Assembly (NCBI GenBank): GCA_001949185.1
Contig: BDGG01000022.1
Location: forward strand, 62,001-126,000
Length of the DNA: 64,000 nucleotides
Source: Ramazzottius varieornatus
Taxonomy: Eukaryota > Tardigrada > Eutardigrada > Parachela > Ramazzottiidae
Direction: 5' to 3'
Shown here: piece after piece, positions 1 to 9,201 of the stretch
How positions within the stretch are numbered: the stretch's first letter is position 1
How the letters are laid out: every line of letters starts with the position of its first letter
Made by a program: the position numbers and the translations under genes
Notes under the pieces: model-generated
What the model was told of the DNA's origin: nothing
Seen by the model: only the letters and a program-made list of their open reading frames with translations
Databases searched by the model: none

Positions 1-275
1 CACTTGAGAATCGGAACTTCGGAAGTCCACACTCCGGTTCGGTACCGCGCAGGCACCGCAGCCTCGCCCGTAATGTATCGCGCACATGCATCCAAGCTGA
101 CTTCGGAGAAGTGAACAGTCAGCGTACCTAGGTGCGTAACGACAGACCTGGATAGATTGAGCAACGAACACACTGGCTTACACGAAGACATGTGACTTTT
201 GTTCTGACTCGAACGTAGTGAACAACAGCCGTTTGGTTTCTTTGGCTCTTTCTTGATTTCAATAGTTTTCAACAT

Positions 276-395
276 GGTACTGGCTTGATATATCGATATA
301 TCACTGCAATAAAATTCGATATATCAACAATAAAATATCAGAAACGTATCATATCGAAATATCGATACGTGGTTGATATCTAAAACGAAATATAA
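276..395. repeat. AT-rich GATATATCG repeat block, copy 1
   Basis: The block is packed with self-complementary words of the type GATATATCGATATATC and ATATCGAAATATCGATACG. The same vocabulary returns at about 2898-3060, so the two blocks look like diverged copies or the two ends of a decayed element. No open frame is associated with it. Confidence 0.5.
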
Positions 396-1238
396 ATATT
401 GAAAGATATTCATCAGGAAATATCATATCGTATTTTATCGTATTTATCCCAGCACTTTCCACCACTGACAGTGATTGCCAGCAGAATTCCGTCCGTCCCG
501 TCGGTTCACTGTGGGTTGTTGGTAAATCACCTGTTCACAGTTCACAGCTCCGAAAAGCTGTCTTCTTTGACTGATCGTGGATTGGTCGAAGTGAAGAAAT
601 TCCACGTGTCAGTTGTGGATCTGTGGATTTATGCAGTGAAATCAGCTGGGATCAGGATGTACCGGTTACCGGCACTGATCAGCAGCTGTACACGCACGAC
701 GAGAATTTATGGGCCAGTACAAATTATGGGCGAGGCGGAAAAGACGGCAAAATAGAAAACCAACCGTACACAAGTGTCGGAAAGTGCATTAGTATGAATC
801 AGTCGCGTACGTACATACTTCCGTACAGCCGTAGCCAAGTAGCCTGGCCCTTAACTTTTACTGACCCGTAGTTTCTCGTCGTGCGTGTACTGTAATGCTT
901 CTTGAACTTCGCGACTTACGTCATAGTACTTCCCATTGTCGGGCCGTTAGAGCGAGCGGCGTTGAAATCGTCCCATGTACCACTAGCTAGTGGTTGTAAC
1001 CACTGGGAAGGCCGAGCGACGGAGGCAAACCATTATAAAGGACACATTTTTACTGCGTTGCGTCGCCTGATGCCAGTAATCTTTTTTCCTCGCCGACTTT
1101 CTCTTCGCTTGTACCACAAGAAAACTTGCAAATTTGACAAGGCTGTCAAATTCGAAGTACTGCAGAAACTCTAGATCTCATTCCGACAAGCAGCATAGCA
1201 TTGAGCAGCGAGCCGGTGGAAACCAGCCCACCCGGAAT

Positions 1239-1271
1239 CTGAAAAGCTGGCCCGTGGGGCCAGCTTTTCAG
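1239..1271. repeat. Perfect 15-bp inverted repeat (hairpin)
   Basis: The arm CTGAAAAGCTGGCCC at 1239-1253 is followed by a 3-base loop GTG and the exact reverse complement GGGCCAGCTTTTCAG at 1257-1271. It would fold to a 15-bp stem. It lies outside any recognised gene and has no U tract after it. Confidence 0.85.
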
Positions 1272-2897
1272 CGAAGGAAAGAATCGGGCTCACTGGGCCG
1301 ACTTCCGGCTGGCCTAAGCCCACATGTCATTCGGTCAGCCCTTCGTTCCAACTGGCCCCACCCTCCAGCTAGTCAGAAACAAACGCACTGGCCCGACGGG
1401 CCAAATCTGCTGAACGACGACCCCATGGGCTAGAACTGCAGCTTTCTTGCCCCTAGGCCATTTGGCTCCAGTGTCAACCAGACCTCAATGCGTCCCTGCT
1501 GACAAGAGGCTGGCTCGTGCGAGTGGCTGGCGCCACGGTGGATAGGTAAAAGGGCTTGTGATGTTGGCCGGGGTGCAGCAGTCTGAACCAAGATAGTGGT
1601 CCGGACTTAGGGTGGTGGACTGAACTGTTGACATCACGGGGCTGCGCCCCCTGAACACACTGCCGACTCGCACTCCGACGCTTCGCGCCTCCGTTGCTCG
1701 GTCGTCCACCATGCCGCCAGTTCGTCTGGGGTAGGCGGCGGTAGCTCCTGTACTGTTCTCAGTGATACAACTTGTTGACACTGCTTTTGTGTGGCGGGAG
1801 TCTGTGGCAGTTCGGTGAGTTCGTCCGTCCGGGCCCCGTCGTGACTGCCGTGCCGAGCTGAGTAGGAACTGACCGAATTGCGATTAAACACTTTTGGTCG
1901 CCCGGATGAAGTGGCGCTTTTTTTCTCAGTACGGAGTTTGCGACATCTAGAAGCTTGGAAATTTTGATCGTGCACTAAAATCTCGACTTATAAGGGTCTC
2001 GCTTCGCGTGGCCTGGTAACACGTCGACAACTGGGTTTCGGCAGTCCATTTTTGGTCACAACTTTTTTAGCTCTGAACCACCCTTTTTCGACATGAATTT
2101 GTAAGAAGTTTCAAGGGGTATCGAATGCTAACTTCGCCACGGATAGGAGTCTTTCAAAACTGCTCGCCCTACTCGGAAGACTCCACCGAAAATTCTGGGG
2201 GTGATTACCAGCTGAGAAACCCCCCACATGCAGGGTTAAGCCTAGCAAGCCAGTCTGCTGGGGTGGGAAACGATATAGCCTATACCTAACTTTCCGCTAC
2301 ACTTGATTGACCGATTGCTTTCTTACTTGGGGCGGATAATTTAATGACACAAAAACTGTGAATTTTTCCAGTTACTGGTTTAATTCGTTAGTCCATTCAA
2401 GATCTTGGAGTTAACTGAGCCACCAATGCCTTAATGTCGGGCACTTTTAACGAAGTGAAACAAAACGCCTCCCAAGCACCGTGAGACCAACTAAACGTAT
2501 CACCTTACAATAAACAATCTAGTTTCCCGTTATGGTGAAGTACATGGTTAATGCTTTGAAGCAATTCTACACTACAGTACGTCTTCTACCGGTTGTTTCG
2601 TGAAATAAGACATTGACGATATTATAAGGTCTTTCAGTATGAAATTGCAGTCCTTTAGGGTCAGAATTCAAAATCTCGTTTCGAAGTCAGCTGATGTCGA
2701 ACTTTAGTGAAGAGGTCTTCTCGCTTTTTGCAAACAAGATCCACTCAAAACGCTAACAGGGGGACATAGGAAGAATTTCGGAATAATAGTGATGCATGTC
2801 TACCAAGACCATTCTACGAATTTTTTGCCGCACGGTCAGCTGCGCCATCACACAGGGAAAAGGGTCATTGTTTTAGTAGGAACTAGCGCTGGCAAAA

Positions 2898-3062
2898 ATA
2901 TGATAAAATTCGATACGATATTTTTCGATACAACATCGGCGGATATTTAATTGCGGTCTTCGATATTCATTAGATATCGACATTTCGATACGATATTTTT
3001 CCGATACCGTATCTTCGATATATCATATCATATCGCAGCGATATATCGATATTACTGGAATT
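2898..3062. repeat. AT-rich GATATATCG repeat block, copy 2
   Basis: This block repeats words such as CGATACGATATTTTTCGATA and GATATATCGATATTAC and resembles the block at 276-395. Possible sources are a decayed AT-rich transposon end or a local satellite. Confidence 0.5.
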
Positions 3063-5065
3063 TTTAGTTTTTCGGAATTCCACTGTTTCAAGCCCAAAAA
3101 CTCAAGAAGCCGATTCCACATAAAGTATTAGTAAGATCCAAAGCGTCGGATGTAGCAAAGACATGACTATAACCAGGACTTCAAACACATGGAAACCTGG
3201 ACAGAATTAGTACCAGAACCGAATGGGTGGAGTGTGCTCGGTACACCATGGCCAAGATCAAGTCTCTGAGATCAACCATGGTCTTCCGTAAACGAGATAT
3301 TACTGGCGAGTTTGCCATTCAGCAAAATACCGATGATTTTTCCCCATTTCGGTCGTATTGTACTAAAGTCAAACAACAACACTTTCGGTGAGTGTGCCAA
3401 AGTGTCTTCAATCACTGTGTGAGATTTCGGAAAATCTGCTCTGCCCGGGCCGGGGGAAGAAGAAAATTTCTGTCGCGAAAGCTCAGATTTTTGAGCTCTG
3501 TTTTCCTACCTGGCAATTTTCCGAAGAGGACATGCATTGTCAAAACTGAAACGGGCAATCAAGAGCCTTCTTGTTGCTGTACGTTCCTGCGTCAAGCGTA
3601 TAATTCTAGGAGCGCTGGTGACGACAAAAGAATTTTTCTAACAAGGACGTCAAAATTTTCGGAATTACACGGACACAACCAGCTCCAGCAATTTATCGTG
3701 AGGCTGGAGTGGAGCTTCGTTATGCTCAGTCGAAAGACGACACCATACGCTATGCTCAGTGAAAAAAGAGGGGATCGAAATATTGCTTTTGACCAGGGAT
3801 AGAATTGCTTGAAATAAGCGTTCGGAAAACGGCAGTTTCATACTGAAAGACCTTATAGCAGAACGATGCTTTAGCCACCCTTCAAAACCCCGTTTGGCTG
3901 TAGGCACCCTGGCCAAATTCATTAATTCGAGCAGTCCTTCAATGCGATGTAACTATGGAGACCCGTTTAAAAAATTAAAACTCACATGGTGTGCGTGATG
4001 TGCAAGAAGGCCCAGCAATCCAACCACGACCATACAAAGCACTTTATATTGCTTGTCGGCGTAAAACTTCTTGGCGGAGGTTTTGCAGAATAAGACTCCA
4101 TTTAAGCAGGCTGCTATCTGTCCGGCGCCAGAAGGATGCGACTCGGTTGCCACCGGAGTTGAAATGACACTGCGCCCTGGACGAGGCCTGAAGTGCGAAT
4201 GAACCGTACAGAAACCTCATTCGATCATAAGAGCAAACGCAGCTGTCGCTATTTCCATCATTTCAGTAGCATGCTCACCAGCAGACCAATTGTAAGCTGT
4301 TGATGATTTTGTCGTTGAAGTATCTGCCGAGTGCCAAACGGGGAGGTTTTCGAAGTGCCGTCATCTTCTTTTGTTCTTCTTGAAGGAACTTTCTGTTTTG
4401 CACCACCCATTTTGCACCACCCTCGAACATGTCACTTTGGTTAACTAGATATTCTTGACAGGAACAGGTTGCAGTCCTCGTCCACCCAAGTGAGCACGAT
4501 ACCGGTGAACTGTCACCAGAGCCCAAACCTGTGATGAATAAAATGATTAAACGATCAAGTGATATTTTTCCCAAAAACCGATCAGCACAATGACCGAACA
4601 GCGTGCCAAAAGTAGCTGAAGATGCGCGATAGCACACCATCTAGTACGATTCTGATGGAACAGCTGATCGGCTGAGCTGCAATCTGTTCGATCAAACTCC
4701 CGAACAGAGAGCTGCACTAGTTTAGGTTCGTCACTTCCGGGTCCAGTAGTTTATTCCAGCATCGTCGGGGGATCTAGTTCCCTACCTCAGATCATAGAAG
4801 AGACTCTTTTCTACCGTTTTGCCGGGAGGGTTTGACTGTCGGGACGTCGGGACAGGCATAATCCCCTTGTCAGTTGTGCCGGTTGACGGTTAGGTACGGC
4901 AAGCTGACTATTCAGTACATGGCCGCCGACAACTCAGCACTTTTGGACGGTTTTTGAACTGCGACCCGATCATTGCGAAGTTTTTTATAGCACTTCGAAG
5001 TCCGTTCAGTCATTCTGACTCACCCTGTACAGTACTATGTCTATGCTTTTAAATACGTGACTTAC

Positions 5066-5921
5066 ATCGACTGTGATTAGAATGCCGAAGACAATTGTGC
5101 TGGCGAGCATAGAAGGGAAGATGCTAATGTATTTCATCTGGAACAACCAAAAATGCAAAATTAGTCATGTTCATGGGATTTGATCCGTGAAGTACAGCAA
5201 TCTAGTAACTTATGTCCATGATGGCGAAGTAGTATATCTGCCAGCAACCCATTGCGATCTGATAGATGATGAACAGGGTGAATATGCTCATCCAGAAACC
5301 CAGCATTTCAGGCGATTTTTCAGGACGAAAATCAAATTTCAGGACGAAAATCAAATTGGGGTCAATCATGCTGACAGCAATATTGTGCGGAAGGTCGGCA
5401 AACAGTCTCGAAATGTCATTAACTCAAGTGGCGCACGTTTTTCATGTTATTGGCTCGAAACGTGCGTCACTTGGAAACTCAACAAGACTGCTGTCCGAAG
5501 TGGCGCATGTTCCAGTGTTACTGGCTGACAACGTGCGCCACTTGAGACGACGATCATTCTCAAATTGTCTGCCGATCTCCCAAATAACGGAAAGCATCAT
5601 TGTCTGTAGTATGGTCGTACCGGGCAAAAAACGTAAGAAGAAGCTCACGCGGAAAAGGCCACAGAGGAGCATGAACGCAGCAAAGATGAGCAAGAAGGCG
5701 ACGACGAAACTAACGATGTGAGTCCAGATGTAGTCCGAAGCTAGAATCAGATCGTGGATATTGAAGAACAACAACAGACCGACCATCACCGGCAATAAAG
5801 GACGGTTTGTCATAAAATGTCCAGAAGCGACAGCAGGCACTGTACTTACCAATGTGTAGAAGGCCACCATGAAGCATCCAGTCTCCAACGAGCACAACAG
5901 GCATGATTTTGACGAAGTCAT
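5066..5921 (-). CDS. LAPTM-like multi-pass membrane protein, splice sites doubtful
   Basis: Three minus-strand exons encode hydrophobic segments. The first starts at the ATG at 5921 with MTSSKSCLLCSLETGCFMVA, a short cytosolic Cys-rich lead into a membrane helix, as in LAPTM-type proteins. The second, about 5820-5690, carries VSFVVAFLLIFAAFMLLCGL. A later one holds FTLFIIYQIAMGCWQIYYFA (about 5290-5215), followed by a 24-codon exon at 5066-5137. The best reading frames do not join cleanly. The GTGAGC donor near 5655 is phase 0, but the next exon needs another phase, and the junction after the IYYFA exon lacks a good GT donor. A 19-nt tandem duplication lies just upstream of the third helix. 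I infer a tetraspan endosomal/lysosomal protein, possibly decaying, with a 3' end that may continue to about 4000. Confidence 0.45.
5319..5360. repeat. 19-nt tandem duplication inside a minus-strand exon
   Basis: The unit TTCAGGACGAAAATCAAAT occurs twice back to back. The length is not a multiple of three, so the copies are read in different frames within the LAPTM-like exon. Confidence 0.8.
5425..5474. repeat. Intronic hairpin element, copy 1
   Basis: The arm CAAGTGGCGCACG pairs with the near-complementary CGTGCGTCACTTGG across a loop of about 22 bases containing TGTTATTGG. It lies between exons of the LAPTM-like gene and is followed by copy 2 after 71 bases. Confidence 0.85.
5496..5544. 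repeat. Intronic hairpin element, copy 2
   Basis: CGAAGTGGCGCATGT pairs with ACGTGCGCCACTTG, with the loop word CAGTGTTACTGG. It forms a ~72-bp tandem pair with copy 1, and the spacer resembles the spacers of the other pairs. Confidence 0.85.
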
Positions 5922-6654
5922 GGCGACTCTTGACTTCTTCGCGGCTTCCGAAACTCCTTGGGATATCTTCCTTGGTCCGCACAATCTACACAGAGAGCTC
6001 AGGAGCGTGCTGGAAACTGAAGGTAACCTGGAAAGGCAAAAAAATGACCTGTGCTGTGTGCTGCTGGTTCCTAGCTGTTCACAACTTCACCAGAGCAGTC
6101 GTCTACGGTTGATTTTTGATTGGTCAAAGTGAAGGAATGCCACCTGGCAATTATGGATCTGTGGGATTCATGCAGTCATCAGCTAGAATTCCATCCAACG
6201 TCCATTGTACTTTTCTTGGTGGTTTGCAGCGGTGGACGCAGTGTTGTTCCGATTATTGTAATACGTAATTGAAAATGGCCAAGTTTAACGATTTTCGGAT
6301 TCCGATACAACAATTCAAATTACAAATTCTATATTGTACATTTCGATATTAATCAGAATTGAATTGGAATGCCAGAGATTTGACGATATTTTAATGTACA
6401 ATTGACATCCAAGATGTTGGTAATTTAAATAGTGACCGTCAATGAGAGGCACGCGATATGCATGTAGGTATAAAATTTTCTCAACTTATGAAGTACCGCA
6501 AGTGGTTGATTGACTGAGCAGGGGTGCGCTGTTGCAAGTTGCACCGCCGCTCAGGATTATAATGCGTACGTAGTGCTTCGCAAAGGAGCTGCAGTGCGTC
6601 CTCTTAGGCGCAACCAACACCTGGTGGGCCTGTCTTAGAGCACGGAATCTGGCC

Positions 6655-6725
6655 GCATGCGCTGCACTGCACTGCAGCTGTGCTGTGCTGCAGCACAGCT
6701 GCAGCGCGCGAACTGACGAAATTTG
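6655..6725. repeat. CAGCACAGCTGCAG-type low-complexity palindromic stretch
   Basis: The run alternates CTGCACTGCACTGCAGCTG and TGCTGTGCTGCAGCACAGC, giving overlapping palindromes. Similar words reappear at about 6948-7035. Open frames across it are composition artefacts. Confidence 0.6.
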
Positions 6726-7474
6726 TGCGGCACAGCACAGCATACAGCAGAAAGCCATAGACTACCGCGCAGATGCACCTACCGAAACCTAACAAGAATT
6801 ACAGTTTTTGGGCATTCGAACGTCAGCCGTCTCAGCTTTCCCGTACTTTGAGGCAGCGTTCTCCAGGTTGACTACCGATTTTGCTGACTGAATTACAAAC
6901 CACGTCAATACATCGGCGTTCCGCGCAGTTGCACCAGGTCAACGTGCATCTGCAGCACAGCTGCTTCGCCACTGGGCATGAAAGTTTTGCAGCACAGCGC
7001 AGCGTACAGCGCCCTGGTAATGTGCGCAGCACAGTTACAGCGTACTTTTGGACCTGCGGCTCAGTGCTCTAGCCTGTCTAGGGTTCTGTCTCTGAACTGG
7101 GGATCAAGTTTACGCTTACGCGATGTACCGCGGCTCCTTCGTAGTGCATAACAGTCCGTTCTGACGGCAGCACTCTGTACTGGATACCGGGAACGACGTA
7201 GTCTACACGAAAGACCAGAGAGTCATTCTAGACGCTTACCCATCGCGCGCGGGGTACTGAACAGAAATGCCAGTTTTATGGAAACTGAAATTACAAAACA
7301 CTATCGCAATAATTCAAAATGATTCCACTTGTAGTCGAAAGTCATATTTGAGTTAATCGTAATTGATAATCCAGTCAGGATGAGGTAGCCGCAATTCAAA
7401 CTGCTGCTGCGCGGGGAATTTCGATTAATCGTAATTGCAATTGAAATTGAAAAAGTCATATCGGAACAACACTG

Positions 7475-7747
7475 GGTGGACGGATGATTTAGACAGTGAA
7501 TTACGGATAACACAGAACGGCTTTCCAAGATCAAGTACAGCCACACTCGAAGACGGCAATCAATCAAGCAATATTCTTCTAAACTTGAAAAACCGCTTCG
7601 AATGTCGTTCGAGCACTGGGTCTCCTGACCAATGAAGAAAGGATTTCCGCACCCATGACCAAGTTGTCAGTTCCAGCGGTTCGTGGCCAGTCGCACGAAA
7701 CAACTGCGTTATTCTTGATATTAGGCTGTCTAAATCATCCGTCCACC
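7475..7747. mobile_element. Short element with 22-bp terminal inverted repeats
   Basis: GGTGGACGGATGATTTAGACAG at 7475-7496 is the exact reverse complement of the sequence at 7726-7747. The 229 bases between have no coding potential. The size and structure fit a MITE. I see no clear target-site duplication. Confidence 0.6.
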
Positions 7748-8055
7748 GCTGGTGGTTTGTTTACATTCCAATCTTCAAATTCCAGTCCAGCTTTCTCCAT
7801 TCATTCATTTTCTTCCCGAAGAGAGTCCTTATCCCTTTAATCAATAACGGTCGATAATCTGAGGGATTTCATTGCTGCCTCAACCAGGGGAACTGACGGG
7901 AGAGGAAGCGGAGCCAGAGCCATAGTGTGTGACAGCGAGGAGGCGCTCTCGAGTCACAGACAGCGAGACGCAGTGGATGCTGATGCATAGTAGGAAGGGG
8001 ATTCAAAGCTCGTCCGAAAATCTTGATCGCTTCCCTATCTCTTTAGTTTGCAAAG

Positions 8056-8869
8056 ATGGACGTGGGAGCGGGAGAAGCAGGTGGACCATGGTACTTACGG
8101 ACAGTGACCAGAATCGCTGGCATCGTCGGAGGTTTAGGTAAGGGAGATACGCCTTGTGAGTTGTCAGATGAGGAGATCGTTAGTCAATCAACTGCTTACT
8201 CGCAGCAAAACGTTTTGATTGATCATTCTTATCGTTGTTTTGCAGGTGCCATGTTTATGGGAATTTGGGTGGCCGTATCCATCTTTCCCACATGCATCAT
8301 CGCGGGAGTGTTACAAATGTAAGTGGACGCCTCTTCTGTTGTCGGCCATCCGGTCAAGCAGTGATTCTGTGATATGGTAGAGCGGCTGGACTGGTGGTCT
8401 TCCTCTTCGAAGCGCCCTTTATGTTGAGCTTTCTGTCGTCCCTCTCGCGCTTTGCTGACTTCTGGGAAGGACGACCTGCATGGTACAAGCCCGTTTTCTA
8501 CGTGACCATGGGCATCGTTCCTTTGCTGCTCTGCCTGGGCCTCAGCTCGCTGCTGGCTTCGGCCGGAATCATCGTTACAGGAGTTCTCTATGGCTTCATG
8601 GCCTTCGGAAGACGGTAAATAGATGCAATCTACTGTAAAGATATCAGCAAAAGTGCTGGGCCACATTTTAGGTAAGATTGTTGTTTCTTTGCAGGGGCAA
8701 AGCTGGTGGAATGGGTAACATGGGAGCCCCGCCGCCCGCATTCACTGGGGACACCAGCGGTTACGCAGCGGGAGGATATCCTTCCAGCGGCTATCCGGCC
8801 GGTGGCGGATATGGTCAGCTCAACTCGGCCAACGTCGAAAGTCAACTGTACCCCAGCGTTCCTCGTTAG
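8056..8869 (+). CDS. Calcium channel flower family protein
   Basis: Four exons join in frame: MDVGAGEAGGPWYLRTVTRI, a helix exon from about 8246, an exon from about 8382 with two further helices, and a last exon from about 8695 ending in VESQLYPSVPR. The product is about 185 residues with four membrane helices and a Gly/Pro/Tyr-rich cytosolic tail. The PWYLRTVTRIAGIVGG start and the ADFWEGRPAWYKPVFY segment before the third/fourth helices are typical of the flower/CACFD1 family. That family sits on synaptic and endocytic vesicles and is implicated in Ca2+-coupled endocytosis and cell competition. Introns are GT-AG (for example GTAAGG near 8138). The gene converges on the 3' end of POLR1E; AATAAA-like sequence lies near 9185. 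Confidence 0.9.
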
Positions 8870-9201
8870 GGACGGACATCATACTTCCATATGATAGCAA
8901 GATCTCCTCGCTTTACTTTCCTATGTCACAATCATTGCGTTTCATGTTACTATTTTCAAAATTTTAACCTGTGTGTGGTTTGCGTCTTGCATGTAAGAAG
9001 CACGTTTTTATCGCTCGTTTTTTTAACGCTGTCTCTTTTTTCCGTTGCTTGGAATTCTTCTATGGTTTGGTTTTACCACACCCCGAAGAGGATCGAAAGC
9101 ATGGCAGTAAGTTTTGTTCAATTCAGTGATTAATATTGTCTCATTTCCGGGCAGCTCTGTCACAGACTAAGTAACAGAATCAATAATAAAGTGAACGAGG
9201 A

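Larger units (their letters stand above)
1..3950. other. Gene-poor left flank
   Basis: I see no exon that can be tied to a protein family here on either strand. Open frames of 60-136 codons exist but lack domain-like composition and supporting splice sites. The stretch does hold two AT-rich GATATATCG-type blocks and one perfect inverted repeat, listed separately. A moderately GC-rich segment at about 1200-1850 has no recognisable product. Confidence 0.5.
6010..8055. other. Intergenic, repeat-rich
   Basis: No exon is supported. About 6230-6400 and 7285-7460 are AT-rich with TTAATCGTAATTG-like words. About 6650-6990 contains clustered CTGCAGCACAGCTGCAG-type simple sequence. A terminal-inverted-repeat element lies at 7475-7747. 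The last 200 bases probably include the promoter of the flower gene. Confidence 0.5.

Noticed and set aside
5442-5984. Single 180-codon minus-strand frame over the LAPTM-like exons
   Set aside because: It begins at a TTG and its C-terminal third reads through two hairpin repeats after a GTGAGC donor, so that part is intronic. Only the helix exons were kept, with the ATG at 5921.
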